From Granulosicoccus sp963833195 (GTDB lineage Bacteria > Pseudomonadota > Gammaproteobacteria > Granulosicoccales > Granulosicoccaceae), in the NCBI GenBank assembly GCA_963833195.1, contig CAWHXF010000028.1, positions 372,001 through 436,000 of the forward strand: a stretch of 64,000 bases of DNA. The letters are read 5' to 3'. The position numbers and the translations under genes were made by a program. Every line of letters begins with the position of its first letter. The stretch's first letter is position 1. Shown one piece after another: positions 55,253-64,000 of the stretch. Under the pieces are notes generated by a model, which had not been told where the DNA came from, made no database searches, and saw nothing but the letters and a program-made list of their open reading frames with translations.

Positions 55253-56295
55253 TCGACGGCGCCCGATACCCCGGCACCCTCGAACGTGGCCATGTCGCGC
55301 AGCACGGCCGCCGCGCCGCGCAGCAGCGGCAACGCCAGCACCGCGCCCGAGCCCTCGCCGAGCCGCAGGCCCAGGTCCAGCATCGGCCGCGCGCCGAGCG
55401 CCTCGAGCGCCACGGCATGGCCGGGCTCGGCGGAGCGGTGCGCGTAGAAGAGCATGTCGCGCAGCTCCGGGCGCAGCCGCACGGCCACGAGGGCCGCGGC
55501 CGTGACGATATAGCCGTCCACCACCGTGACCATGGCGTGCGCGGGCGCCTCCATCATCGCGCCGACGAGGGCCGCGATCTCGAGCCCGCCCGCCTCGCGC
55601 AGCAGCTCCAGCGGATCGTCGGCCAGGGGCGCGACGCGCGCCAGCACCGTCGCCACCAGGACGCGCTTGGCGTCGAGGGCCGCGCCCGCGACGCCGCTAC
55701 CGCTGCCCGTCACCGCGTCCGCGCCGGCACCGGTGAGCGCGCCCGTCAGTATCGCGGCGCTGGTGGTGTTGCCGATGCCCATCTCGCCGAGGCACACCGC
55801 GCGCACGCCCGCCTCGGCCGCGTCCACGATCGCGCGGCGCCCGACCGAGAGCGCCGCATCCACGTCCTCGTGCGTCATGGCGGCCTCGCGCGCGAGGTTC
55901 GCCGTGCCTGGGCGCACCTTCTCCCGCACCAGCCCCTCGACGCAGGAGAGGTCCGCGTCGATGCCGACATCGATGGTGCGCACCTCGATGCCGTTGGCCG
56001 CCGCGATGACGCACACCGCGGCGCCGCCGGCGGCGAAGTTCCTCGCCATCTCTGCCGTGACGGCCTTCGGATAGGCGCTGACGCCGGACTCGCTGACGCC
56101 GTGGTCGGCCGCGAACACGATGGCGCGCGCCGGATCGACGCTCGGCGCGAGCGTGCCCTGCACGAGCGCCAGGCGCGCGGCCAGGTCCTCCAACCGACCG
56201 AGCGAGCCGAGCGGCTTGGTCTTCGCGTCGAGCGCGGCGCGCGCGCGCGACCGGATGTCGCCGGCGGGGTCGTCCCGCGAGTCCGATGGAGTCAT
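55249..56295 (-). CDS. cobT: Nicotinate-nucleotide-dimethylbenzimidazole phosphoribosyltransferase
   Basis: CobT activates dimethylbenzimidazole to alpha-ribazole phosphate for the lower ligand of B12; 348 residues. Visible signatures are KTKPLGSLGRLEDLAARLAL, VFAADHGVSESGVSAYPKAV, and GEMGIGNTTSAAILTGAL, and the catalytic Glu is near GGLEIAALVGAM. It is the first gene of the operon. Only late cobalamin steps are encoded here, which fits salvage, though the rest of the pathway may lie elsewhere. QueG in this window uses cobalamin. Confidence 0.96.
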   Translation of the reverse strand: MTPSDSRDDPAGDIRSRARAALDAKTKPLGSLGRLEDLAARLALVQGTLAPSVDPARAIVFAADHGVSESGVSAYPKAVTAEMARNFAAGGAAVCVIAAANGIEVRTIDVGIDADLSCVEGLVREKVRPGTANLAREAAMTHEDVDAALSVGRRAIVDAAEAGVRAVCLGEMGIGNTTSAAILTGALTGAGADAVTGSGSGVAGAALDAKRVLVATVLARVAPLADDPLELLREAGGLEIAALVGAMMEAPAHAMVTVVDGYIVTAAALVAVRLRPELRDMLFYAHRSAEPGHAVALEALGARPMLDLGLRLGEGSGAVLALPLLRGAAAVLRDMATFEGAGVSGAVE

Positions 56296-56371
56296 GTGCG
56301 GTTGTAGCTGTGCGTCGCGTCCGCACCGGCCGGACCCGGGCGGGAAGTGATGGCTATACTGACCGGGCGTC

Positions 56372-56448
<77 letters not shown>

Positions 56449-56512
56449 CATCGAATCACGCACGACCCTCCGCAGCACGCCGCCCCCTCATCCGACGCCG
56501 AACGTCGCCGCC

Positions 56513-57028
56513 ATGCCCGATCGTGCCGCCGCCCGCTCCGCAACGCCCCGCTCGCAGCCGCGCTTCGGTCTCGGCGAGCTGGTGATGGTGAGAAGCACCA
56601 TCGACCCGTCCAGGAACGTCGACTGCACGCGCGTCATCGACCGTCAGTGGTACGAGGGCTGGGCCGAATGGGGCTGGTACACAGGCTGGCAGTACATCGT
56701 GGCCCGCCACGTGGATGCCTGGGCCGTCGAAAGCTCGCTGCGCCCACGGCCCGAGGCCGGCTCGCTGGACTGGAAGGCGCTCAAGCGCGACCTCGGCAGC
56801 GCGTCCGGACCGGCCCCCGCATCGCCCGTCGGCCCCGCCGCCACTCCCGGGACCCGTCCCCGGCGCAGGCTGCCCGTCCGGCGCATGCCGACCGTGCCGA
56901 CGGACGCCGTGCCGGCCGACCCCGCACCGGCGCACATCCGCACCGGCGAACTCCGCACCGGCGAACTCCGCACCGGCGAACTCCGCGGCCGAATGACTCG
57001 CCGGGACGATCCTTCGTCCCCGCGGTAG
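56513..57028 (+). CDS. Hypothetical protein with C-terminal GELRT repeats
   Basis: A 171-residue protein of unknown family. Residues ~17-80 look like a compact folded domain rich in Trp and Tyr (RQWYEGWAEWGWYTGWQY), while the rest is Pro/Ala/Arg-rich and probably disordered. Near the C-terminus an exact 15-bp unit (CACCGGCGAACTCCG) repeats three times at 56941-56985, giving TGELR repeats. No signal peptide or helix is apparent. The start ATG is 64 bases after the tRNA. Confidence 0.6.
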   Translation: MPDRAAARSATPRSQPRFGLGELVMVRSTIDPSRNVDCTRVIDRQWYEGWAEWGWYTGWQYIVARHVDAWAVESSLRPRPEAGSLDWKALKRDLGSASGPAPASPVGPAATPGTRPRRRLPVRRMPTVPTDAVPADPAPAHIRTGELRTGELRTGELRGRMTRRDDPSSPR

Positions 57029-57055
57029 CGCGTACGCCCGAACCCCGGGCGCTCC

Positions 57056-58381
57056 CTACTCGGCCTTGCCGTTGCCCGAGCCGTTCGCGCCGTTGCCGGT
57101 ATCGAGCTTCTCGAAGCCCTGATGCTCGATGACCGTGACTTCGTCGAGCCGCGGGTGCGAGTCGCGGAAGGCCGCGTCCAGATCGGACTCGCCGTCCAGC
57201 GACACGATCAGCTCCTTGAGCACGTGCACGGCCGCCAGCACGTCGCCGGTGTGGCCGGACTCCGAGATGGTGTGCATGTTCCGCGTCGGGAAGCCGATGG
57301 AGGTGGCCGCGCTGTCCACGCTCGCGAGCACCGCGGCCATGCCGTCGGTGCCCGTGTCGCGGCCGCTGACGTCGATCTGCATGGGGATGTCGTGCGCCTT
57401 CGCCACGCGCTTGATGCGCGAATTCAGGTGCTCGGACGTCACGGCGCCGGTCGTGAGCGTGAAGCCCTTGCCCATCTCGAGCGGCTGCATGTTCCGGTCC
57501 CCGATGCCCGGGGCGGCCGTGTAGTCGTGGTTCACGTCCACGCCGATGAGCACGTCTGGCTCGAAGATGCCGGCCAGCACGCGCGAGCCGAACCGACCGA
57601 TCTCCTCGTGCGAGGCGATGGCGAACAGACACCGCACGTTGTCCGTGCCCCCGGCCTCGGCGATCAACCGCGCCACTTCGGCCGTGACGAAGCTGCCGAG
57701 CCCGTTGTCCAGATAGGCACCGTAGAAGGTGTCCGGGCTGAAGCCGCGCTTGATGGGGCGGTGCAGGATGAGCGGGTCGCCGGGCTTGACGCCCAGCCGC
57801 TTCACCTGGTCCGCCTTGTTCTTGCCGTGGATCTGCAGGTCCACGTAGAGCGAGTTCGGACGGATGCCCTTGTCGCCGGTGCGCTGCGCGGGGTCCGAGA
57901 AGTGGATGGCGCCCATCGCCTCGATGGTGCCGCCATCGAGGCTCCGGTAGCTGCCCGGGGACTCCGGGTCCTCGCTGAACAGCCGCACCTCGTGCCCGAT
58001 GAGCACGTTCGGCAGGAAGCTGTCGCTGTTGATCCAGATCTTGCCGTCCGCGCCGATCTTCCTGACCTGCAGGCGGATCTTGTCGGCGTGGCCGACGAGC
58101 ATGACGGAGAAGCGCTCGTCGTCGCCGGGGTGGCTGTCGAGCACGATGCCCGCGTTGCCCTTGAAGCGGTGCACCGCCCAGCCCTCCGGCATGAACGACT
58201 CGAAGTACGGCTGCAGGATGCCGAAGGTCATGGCGGACTCCAGCCCGACGGGGCTGGGCGCGGCGAGAATCCGGCGCATCAGCTCGAACTGATCGTCCGG
58301 CATGGGCGTCGTCCAGGGCCTGGCCTCGGCGCTCGCGCCGTTGCTTGAACTGCGCTCGTCGGCGCTCGGATCGGTCGGCAT
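57056..58381 (-). CDS. M42-family metallopeptidase
   Basis: Glutamyl-aminopeptidase-like di-metal enzyme of 441 residues. Metal and catalytic residues are visible: VGHADKIRLQV, YLDNGLGSFV, ASHEEIGRFGS (catalytic Glu-Glu), GVDVNHDY and SESGHTGD. The N-terminal ~40 residues are a Ser/Asp-rich lead. The sequence resembles the M42 peptidase of the NAGGN osmolyte gene set, but the other genes of that set are not present nearby, so I keep the general name. Confidence 0.92.
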   Translation of the reverse strand: MPTDPSADERSSSNGASAEARPWTTPMPDDQFELMRRILAAPSPVGLESAMTFGILQPYFESFMPEGWAVHRFKGNAGIVLDSHPGDDERFSVMLVGHADKIRLQVRKIGADGKIWINSDSFLPNVLIGHEVRLFSEDPESPGSYRSLDGGTIEAMGAIHFSDPAQRTGDKGIRPNSLYVDLQIHGKNKADQVKRLGVKPGDPLILHRPIKRGFSPDTFYGAYLDNGLGSFVTAEVARLIAEAGGTDNVRCLFAIASHEEIGRFGSRVLAGIFEPDVLIGVDVNHDYTAAPGIGDRNMQPLEMGKGFTLTTGAVTSEHLNSRIKRVAKAHDIPMQIDVSGRDTGTDGMAAVLASVDSAATSIGFPTRNMHTISESGHTGDVLAAVHVLKELIVSLDGESDLDAAFRDSHPRLDEVTVIEHQGFEKLDTGNGANGSGNGKAE

Positions 58382-58543
58382 CGTGGGTATCGCGGGAGCT
58401 GGCGGAAAGTTGACCGGCCAGTATACGAGCGGGTCCGGACTCCGCGCGACTCCGGTAATCCGTCGCCCTGAGACGCGTGCCGGCACGGCCGACGTGGCCG
58501 GGCAGTATGATCCGCCGCCACGTCCCGTCCCGACCCGTCGCGC

Positions 58544-61428
58544 ATGCCTCGAACCTCGTCGCCGTCCCGCCCGTCCGCGCTGCTGGGCACCTTGCTCGCC
58601 TGCGCCGTCCTGTCCGCTTGCGGCGGCTCGTCCGACTCCGACGGCGGTGGGGCAACCACCGGCAACGGCGCAGGCGGCCCCACGGGCAGCGGCGGCGGCG
58701 CGGCGAACCCCGGCGGCGGCGGCACCGGCGCGAACCCGAACGCGGTCACCGACGGCGCGGACCTCTCGCACGTGCCCGTCGCGCTGCCGCGCGTCGACGT
58801 CGCGCCCGCGAACGACCCGGCGCTCTATTCGCAGGAAGGTGCGGACCGCGCGGCGAACCTCGACGGCTCCTTCGGCGTCATCCTCGACGTGGTCGAGAAC
58901 CACGGCAACGACCTGCCGTTCTCGTGCAAGACCCTCGGCGCGGAGTACGCCTCGTGCAGCGTCGTGAACCTGCACGTGAAGGCCGCGGACGGCGAGCTCG
59001 AGGGCGACGACTGGGCGCTCTACTTCCATTCCATCCGGCGCGTGCTGCGCGTGGACTCGGACGACTTCGACGTCGAGCTCGTGAACGGCGACCTGAACCG
59101 GCTCGTGCCCGCCGAAGGCTACGACGGCATCGACGGCGACGTCGCCACGGTGCGCCTCGTGACCGAGTTCAACTGGCTGATCGAATCGGACTTCATGCCG
59201 CGCGCCTGGCTGGTGCGCGACGGGCAGTCGCCGCTGCTCGCGCCGAACACCGACGAGAACACGGTCGAGACCGCCTACGCCATGCCGATCACGGGCGGCA
59301 ACCGCTTCGCGTTCAACGGCGAGCCGGTGGACATCGCCTCCCCCGCCACGCGCTTCGCCGCCAACGCGCCGGCCGCGACCGCCGCCGCCGGCTTCACGAC
59401 GGCGGACATCCAGCGACGCATCGTGCCGAAGCCGCCGAGCGTCACGGCGGGCGCCGGCGCGCTCGACATCTCCGGCGGCTTCTCGTTCGCGGGCGCACCG
59501 CTCGGCTGACGCCAGCATCGCCGCGCTGACCGATCGGCAGGCCGACTTCATGGCCACCGACGCCGCCACGCCGCTGTCGATGTCCATCGACCCCACGCTC
59601 GGCGCCGAGGCCTACACGCTCGACGGTGAGCGCCGGCGGCATCGCCATCGCGGGCGGCGACGAGCCGGGATTGTATTACGGCGCACAGTCGCTGCTCGGG
59701 CTCGTGCAGCCGGACGTCGACACGATCCCTGCCGTGACGATCACCGACGCCCCGCGCTTCGGCTTCCGCGGCATGCACGTCGACATCGCCCGGAACTTCC
59801 ACGGCCCCGAGACGCTGCGCCGCGTGATCGATCAGCTCTCGGCCTACAAGCTCAACGTGCTGCACCTGCACCTGTCCGACGACGAGGGCTGGCGCCTGCA
59901 GATCCCGGCGCTGCCGGAGCTCGTGGACGTCGGCGCTCGGCGCGCGTTCGCGCTCGACGCGAACGGCAACGTGTTCGAGGGTGACGGGCTCATGCCGCAG
60001 CTCGGCTCGGGGCCGTTCGACGACACCTCGGGCACGGGCTTCCTGTCGCGCGAGGATTTCGTCGCGCTGCTCGAGTACGCGGCCGCGCGCCAGGTGAGGA
60101 TCGTGCCCGAGCTCGACATGCCGGGCCACGCGCGCGCCGCCGTGGTGGCGATGCGCGCGCGCGCCGCGAACCTCGGCACGCCGCAGAGCCTCGAGGTGCG
60201 CCTGGACGACCCGGACGACGCCTCGCGCTACCTGACCATCCAGCACTACGACGACGGCATCATGAACCCTTGCGTGCCGGGCACCTACGCGTTCATCGAC
60301 ACCGTCGTGCGGGAAGTCCGCGCGATGTACGACGATGCAGGTCTGACCCTCGACGTCTTCCACATGGGCGGCGACGAGGCGCGCAGCGTGTATACCGAAG
60401 GCGTGGGCTTCGAGCAGGTCGGCGGCAGCACCCCGTTCCGCGGCGACGCGGACTTCGCCGACTGGGACCAACCCTGGGAGCGCTCGCCGGCCTGCGCCGC
60501 CTACATAGAGGCCACGCCGGAGGTGTCCTCGCGCGCGGACCTGCAGCCCCACTTCGTGCGCCGCGTGAGCGAGATCGTCGCATCGGCCGGCGTGCCCGCG
60601 CTGTACGCCTACCAGGACATCTACGACGAGCTGCCCGCGGGCGAGCTGGCGACCGAGCGGGCGGGCGTGAGCTTCTGGGAACCGGCCCATACCGGCGGCT
60701 ACGCGAACATCAACGGCTTCACGAACCGCGGCTACGAGACCGTCGTGGCGGTGCCCGACTTCCTGTACTTCGACTTCCCGCCCGAGATCCATCCCGAGGA
60801 GCGCGGCTACTACTGGGCCACGCGCTACACCGACACGAGGAAGGTCTTCGGCTTCGCGCCCGAGAACCTGCCCCAGAACGCCGAGACCTCGGTGACGCGC
60901 GAAGGGCGGCCCTGGGCCGCCACCGGCGGCGAGCCGAACGCGGGCGTCGTCGGCATGCAGGGCCTGCTCTGGAGCGAGACCGTGCGCACGGGCGAGCAGG
61001 TCGACTACATGGCCTTCCCCCGCCTGCTGGCGCTGGCCGAACGCGCCTGGCACCGCGCGCCCTGGGAGCTCGACTACACACCCGCCACCACCTACTCGGG
61101 CGGCACGAACGAGGTGCCCGCCACGAGCCTGGTCGACACCGCGGCGCTCGAGGCCGACTGGGCGCTGTTCGCGACCGCCCTCGGCACCAAGGAGCTCGCC
61201 AAGCTCGACGCCGCGGGCGTGCGCTACCGCGTGCCGATACCGGGGGCCAGCGTCGGCGCGGGCGGGCTGTCGATGAACGTCGAGCTGCCGGGGCTGCCGC
61301 TCGAGTACTCCGCGGGCGGCGACTTCACCGCGTTCGAGCCGGGCACGGGCTCCGGAGCGGGAGCGACCACCGTGCGCGCGCGTTCGGCGGAGGGGTCGCG
61401 GGCCGGGCGCGCCGACGGCATCGAGTGA
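58544..61428 (+). pseudogene. GH20 beta-N-acetylhexosaminidase (chitobiase type), two +1 frameshifts
   Basis: Lipoprotein glycosidase for chitobiose or GlcNAc oligomers. Frame 1 (58544-59509) has a lipobox (AVLSACGG), a Gly/Ser linker and the chitobiase N-terminal domain (VVENHGNDLPFSCKTLGAEY). Frame 2 (about 59510-59625) has ASIAALTDRQADFMATDAAT. Frame 3 (from about 59626) has the catalytic barrel: LHLHLSDDEGWRL, ELDMPGHARAAV and the Asp-Glu pair in FHMGGDEARS. Dropping one G near 59504 and one near 59625 gives exactly 961 codons. If the two shifts are real the enzyme is lost; if they are read errors the gene is intact. Confidence 0.88.
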
Positions 61429-61892
61429 CGGCCCTGCGCAAGGTCGGGCCCGCCACCGGTCGGAGGGCGGAGCCTCGCCCGGACCGAAGGGCCGAGCACG
61501 CCCGGCGGCTGGATCGCGCGCTGGCGGAGCTCGCCGGCGAACGCGGCGCGGACTCCCGCGGGCGAGATGCGGAGGACGCGACCGACGACACCGACGGCAC
61601 CGAAGCGGCGCCGCGCTCCGGCTCCGCGCTCCACGTCCTGGCACGCTGGGGCCTGCGCGTGCGGCCGCCGTACTACTACGGTCTGCTGAGCGCCTGGCTC
61701 TACTACGCGCTGCTGCTGGTGCCGGCGACGGGTGCCGGGCTCTGGCTGCTCGTGTGGCGCCACGACGCCGTGCGGCTCCTGGCGATGCTCAGCACGACCC
61801 TGCAGATCGGGCTGGGGCTGGCCTTCGTCGCAGCGGTGCTGTGCTGGGTCGTCGCGCGCGTGCGCCGCCTGTCGCGCTGGGACGCCCTGTAA
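61425..61892 (+). CDS. Small membrane protein, possibly DUF6404-like
   Basis: A 155-residue protein starting at GTG 61425, which overlaps the hexosaminidase stop as GTGA. The N-terminal half is charged (HARRLDRALAELAGE and an Asp-rich linker). A recognisable central segment is HVLARWGLRVRPPYYYGLLS, followed by two hydrophobic helices (about residues 90-110 and 120-145) and a basic end. The match to DUF6404 is from memory of the RWG-x-P-P pattern and is tentative. Confidence 0.65.
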   Translation: MTALRKVGPATGRRAEPRPDRRAEHARRLDRALAELAGERGADSRGRDAEDATDDTDGTEAAPRSGSALHVLARWGLRVRPPYYYGLLSAWLYYALLLVPATGAGLWLLVWRHDAVRLLAMLSTTLQIGLGLAFVAAVLCWVVARVRRLSRWDAL

Positions 61893-61956
61893 TCGCAGGC
61901 ACTGTAGAGCGCGCGCCGAGGCGCCCCGCCCGGGCCGGCTCCAGTACATTGCGCGC

Positions 61957-63888
61957 ATGAGCGCCGACACCATCGACACCACCACGCCCTGCGGCGCCTG
62001 GCCGTCCCCCATCACCGCCGAGTCGCTGGTCGAGGGCGCCGTCGGCATCTCCGAGGCGGTGCCCGACGGCGAGCTCGTGTGGTGGACCGAGTCGCGGCCC
62101 CAGGAGGGCGGACGCACCGCCCTGATGCGCCTGGACCTCGCCGCCGCGAGGGCGGAGCCCGTCGAGGCGACGCCGCCCGGTGCGAACGTGCGCACGCGGG
62201 TGCACGAGTACGGCGGCGGCGCGTGGTGGGCCGCGAACGGCACGGCCTGGTACGTCGACGATGCCGACCAGCGCGTGTACGCCCTGCGCGCGGACGCGGA
62301 CCCCGTGCCGCTGACCCCGGAGCCGCCCTCGAAGGGCGCGTGGCGGTACGCCGACCTGCGTCCGCTGGACGCATCGTGGCTCGTGGCGGTGTGCGAACGC
62401 CATCTGGCGGATGCGGACGCGAAGGAGCCCGAGAACCTGCTCGTCGCCATCGCCACGGATGCCTCGGGCCGCGTCGTGGATCTCGTGCGCGGGGCCGACT
62501 TCTACGGCTCCCCGCGCCCGTCCCCGGACGGCGCCGAGCTCGCCTGGATCGAGTGGAATCACCCGAACATGCCGTGGGACGACACGACGCTGCGCGCGGC
62601 CCCCATCGCGCACGAGCCGGACGGCACGCCCGCGCTCGCCGAGCCGCGCGCCGTCGCCGGCGGGGACGGCCGCGGCGAGGCCGTGGTGCAGCCCGAGTGG
62701 TCGCCGGACGGCCGGCTGCACTTCGTGTCCGACCGGCGCGACGCGTGGTGGCTGTACGCCGAAGGCGTCGACGAGCCCGTGCTCGCCGGCGACGGCGAGA
62801 TCGGCTACCCGCCGTGGGTGTTCGGACTGTCGCGCTACGCGTTCCGCCCCGACGGCGGCATCGTCGCGGCACGCTTCGATGACGGCATCGAGCGCCTGGA
62901 CGGCCACGCAGAGTTCACCGCGTTCCATTCGGTGCGCACCTCGGGCGCCCGTACCGCCTTCGTGGGCGCGTCGTTCGGCACCGGCCCGGCCGTGGTGGTC
63001 GACGGCGAGGTCGTGCGCGCACCGCGCGCGACGTCACTCGACGCGGCCTTCCTGACCGCGCCGGAGCGCCTGCGCTTTCCCACCGGCGCGGCACGCGACG
63101 CGACCGCCCACGCCCTGTACTACGCCCCTGCCAACCCGCACCACCGGGTACCGGAAGGCGAGCGCGCGCCGCTGATCGTGATCGCGCACGGCGGGCCCAC
63201 CGCCGCGGCGCGCACGCAGCTGAACCTCGGCATCCGCTACTGGACCAGTCGCGGCTTCGGCGTGGTCGACGTCAACTACCGCGGCAGCTCCGGCTTCGGC
63301 CGCGCGTACCGGAAGGCCCTGGAGGGACGCTGGGGCATCGTCGACGTCGAGGACTGCACCGCGGCGGCCGAGGCGCTGGTGGCGCGCGGCGCGGCCGACC
63401 CCGCGCGGCTGATCGTGCGCGGCGGCAGCGCCGGCGGCTACACGGTGCTGTGCGCCCTCGCCTTCCACGACACCTTCACCGCCGGTGCGAGCCTGTACGG
63501 CGTGGCGGACCTGGAGGCGCTCGCCGGCGACACGCACAAGTTCGAGAGCCGCTACCTCGATTCGCTCGTCGGTCCGTGGCCCGAGGCGGCGACGCTCTAC
63601 CGCGAGCGCTCGCCCATCCACCACCTGGAGGGCTTCACGGCGCCGATGATCGTGCTGCAGGGCAGCGAGGATCGCATCGTGCCGCCCAACCAGTCGCGCA
63701 TGATCGTGGAGGCGTTGAAGGCCCGCGGCGTGCCGGTGAGCTACCTCGAGTTCGAGGGCGAGCAGCACGGCTTCAGGCGCAGCGAGACCATCGTGCGCGC
63801 GCTGCAGGCCGAGCTCGCGTTCTACGCTGCGGTGTTCGGCTTCGCGCCGGCGGACGAGCTGCCGATGCTGGAGATCGCGAACCTCTAA
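61957..63888 (+). CDS. S9-family prolyl oligopeptidase-like serine peptidase
   Basis: Cytoplasmic serine peptidase of 643 residues. The N-terminal ~390 residues form a beta-propeller-like domain (repeated SPDG segments such as RPSPDGAELAWIEWNHPNMP). The C-terminal alpha/beta hydrolase has the nucleophile Ser in VRGGSAGGYTVL, Asp in LQGSEDRIVPPNQS, and His in GEQHGFR. The ATG at 61957 is used; upstream in-frame codons belong to the previous gene's shadow. Likely degrades short peptides. Confidence 0.93.
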   Translation: MSADTIDTTTPCGAWPSPITAESLVEGAVGISEAVPDGELVWWTESRPQEGGRTALMRLDLAAARAEPVEATPPGANVRTRVHEYGGGAWWAANGTAWYVDDADQRVYALRADADPVPLTPEPPSKGAWRYADLRPLDASWLVAVCERHLADADAKEPENLLVAIATDASGRVVDLVRGADFYGSPRPSPDGAELAWIEWNHPNMPWDDTTLRAAPIAHEPDGTPALAEPRAVAGGDGRGEAVVQPEWSPDGRLHFVSDRRDAWWLYAEGVDEPVLAGDGEIGYPPWVFGLSRYAFRPDGGIVAARFDDGIERLDGHAEFTAFHSVRTSGARTAFVGASFGTGPAVVVDGEVVRAPRATSLDAAFLTAPERLRFPTGAARDATAHALYYAPANPHHRVPEGERAPLIVIAHGGPTAAARTQLNLGIRYWTSRGFGVVDVNYRGSSGFGRAYRKALEGRWGIVDVEDCTAAAEALVARGAADPARLIVRGGSAGGYTVLCALAFHDTFTAGASLYGVADLEALAGDTHKFESRYLDSLVGPWPEAATLYRERSPIHHLEGFTAPMIVLQGSEDRIVPPNQSRMIVEALKARGVPVSYLEFEGEQHGFRRSETIVRALQAELAFYAAVFGFAPADELPMLEIANL

Positions 63889-64000
63889 CCGGCCTCCTCG
63901 ATCGGCACGCAGAAGTGCCCGAACAGGGAGTTGGCCCAGGCGAGCGTGCAGCTGCCCGTCTCGTAGCGCCAGGTCTCCACCTCGGTGGTGCCCGCCACCG
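63885..64000 (-). CDS. C-terminal end of an unidentified gene (cut by window edge)
   Basis: The last ~38 codons of a bottom-strand gene: VETWRYETGSCTLAWANSLF, then two more residues and CVPIEEAG with a TAG stop at 63885-63887. The stop overlaps the stop of the convergent S9 peptidase. The two Cys suggest an exported protein with a disulfide, but the family cannot be told from the fragment. Confidence 0.6.
   Translation of the reverse strand, partial: VAGTTEVETWRYETGSCTLAWANSLFGHFCVPIEEAG

Noticed and set aside
53315..55447. Long top-strand open frame opposite the phosphatase and cobS genes
   Set aside because: Arg/Pro/Ala-rich shadow of real genes with recognised motifs on the other strand; no domain visible.

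Overview
The window is a very GC-rich bacterial chromosome segment: third codon positions are almost always G or C, genes are densely packed, and many neighbours overlap by a few bases at stop/start. The linked block surE-pcm-nlpD-rpoS, the ftsK-lolA pair, and trxB, aat, queG, hom-thrC, a rarA homologue and cobTSC-type genes point to a high-GC gammaproteobacterium. Genus cannot be assigned from sequence alone. No phage, IS element, CRISPR array or rRNA was seen. One tRNA, tRNA-Arg(CCT), is present.

Layout. Positions 293-6719: a sugar-type ABC importer (binding protein, two permeases, ATPase) coupled to an alpha/beta hydrolase, an RraA-fold protein and a metallo-beta-lactamase-fold hydrolase, probably one uptake and catabolism operon; a FMN-dependent NADH-azoreductase follows. 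7599-14308: a second complete importer with a mannitol-type polyol dehydrogenase and an AraC regulator, which looks like a sugar-alcohol operon. 14454-17532: a GGDEF-EAL protein overlapping a stand-alone BLUF photoreceptor, then a PRC-barrel gene broken by a frameshift. 17594-21178: a large protein with a SpoT-like HD domain, DUF427, and a frameshifted lexA with a GTTC-N7-GTTC box. 21259-30247: cupin, QueG, a TPP enzyme with MarR regulator, an AlkB-like di-iron monooxygenase, metallophosphoesterase, GNAT, RarA and a lipoprotein. 30498-36572: an IorAB-like molybdenum hydroxylase, a PAS/Cys-motif protein, an MFS carrier with a His-Glu tail, the remnant of a second molybdenum hydroxylase, and a thioredoxin-fold protein.

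36614-51964 is core genome: lolA, ftsK, trxB, a peptidogalycan-type acyltransferase, aat, thrC-hom, an Mth938-fold protein, rpoS-nlpD-pcm-surE and a YheT-type hydrolase. 51973-56448 holds a membrane protein, an SDR divergent from a LysR fragment, the cobT-cobS-phosphatase operon for the lower cobamide ligand, and tRNA-Arg. 56513-64000 holds a hypothetical protein, an M42 peptidase, a GH20 chitobiase-type hexosaminidase split by two frameshifts, a small membrane protein, an S9 peptidase and the edge of one further gene.

Three patterns stand out. (1) Three genes (PRC-barrel, lexA, GH20) carry four apparent single-base insertions, and removing one base per break restores exact reading-frame length each time. 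(2) Three genes seem to start at CTG inside a CTGA overlap with the upstream stop codon. (3) Several degraded fragments lie beside intact genes: a molybdenum-hydroxylase tail, a PIN-domain head and a LysR effector domain.
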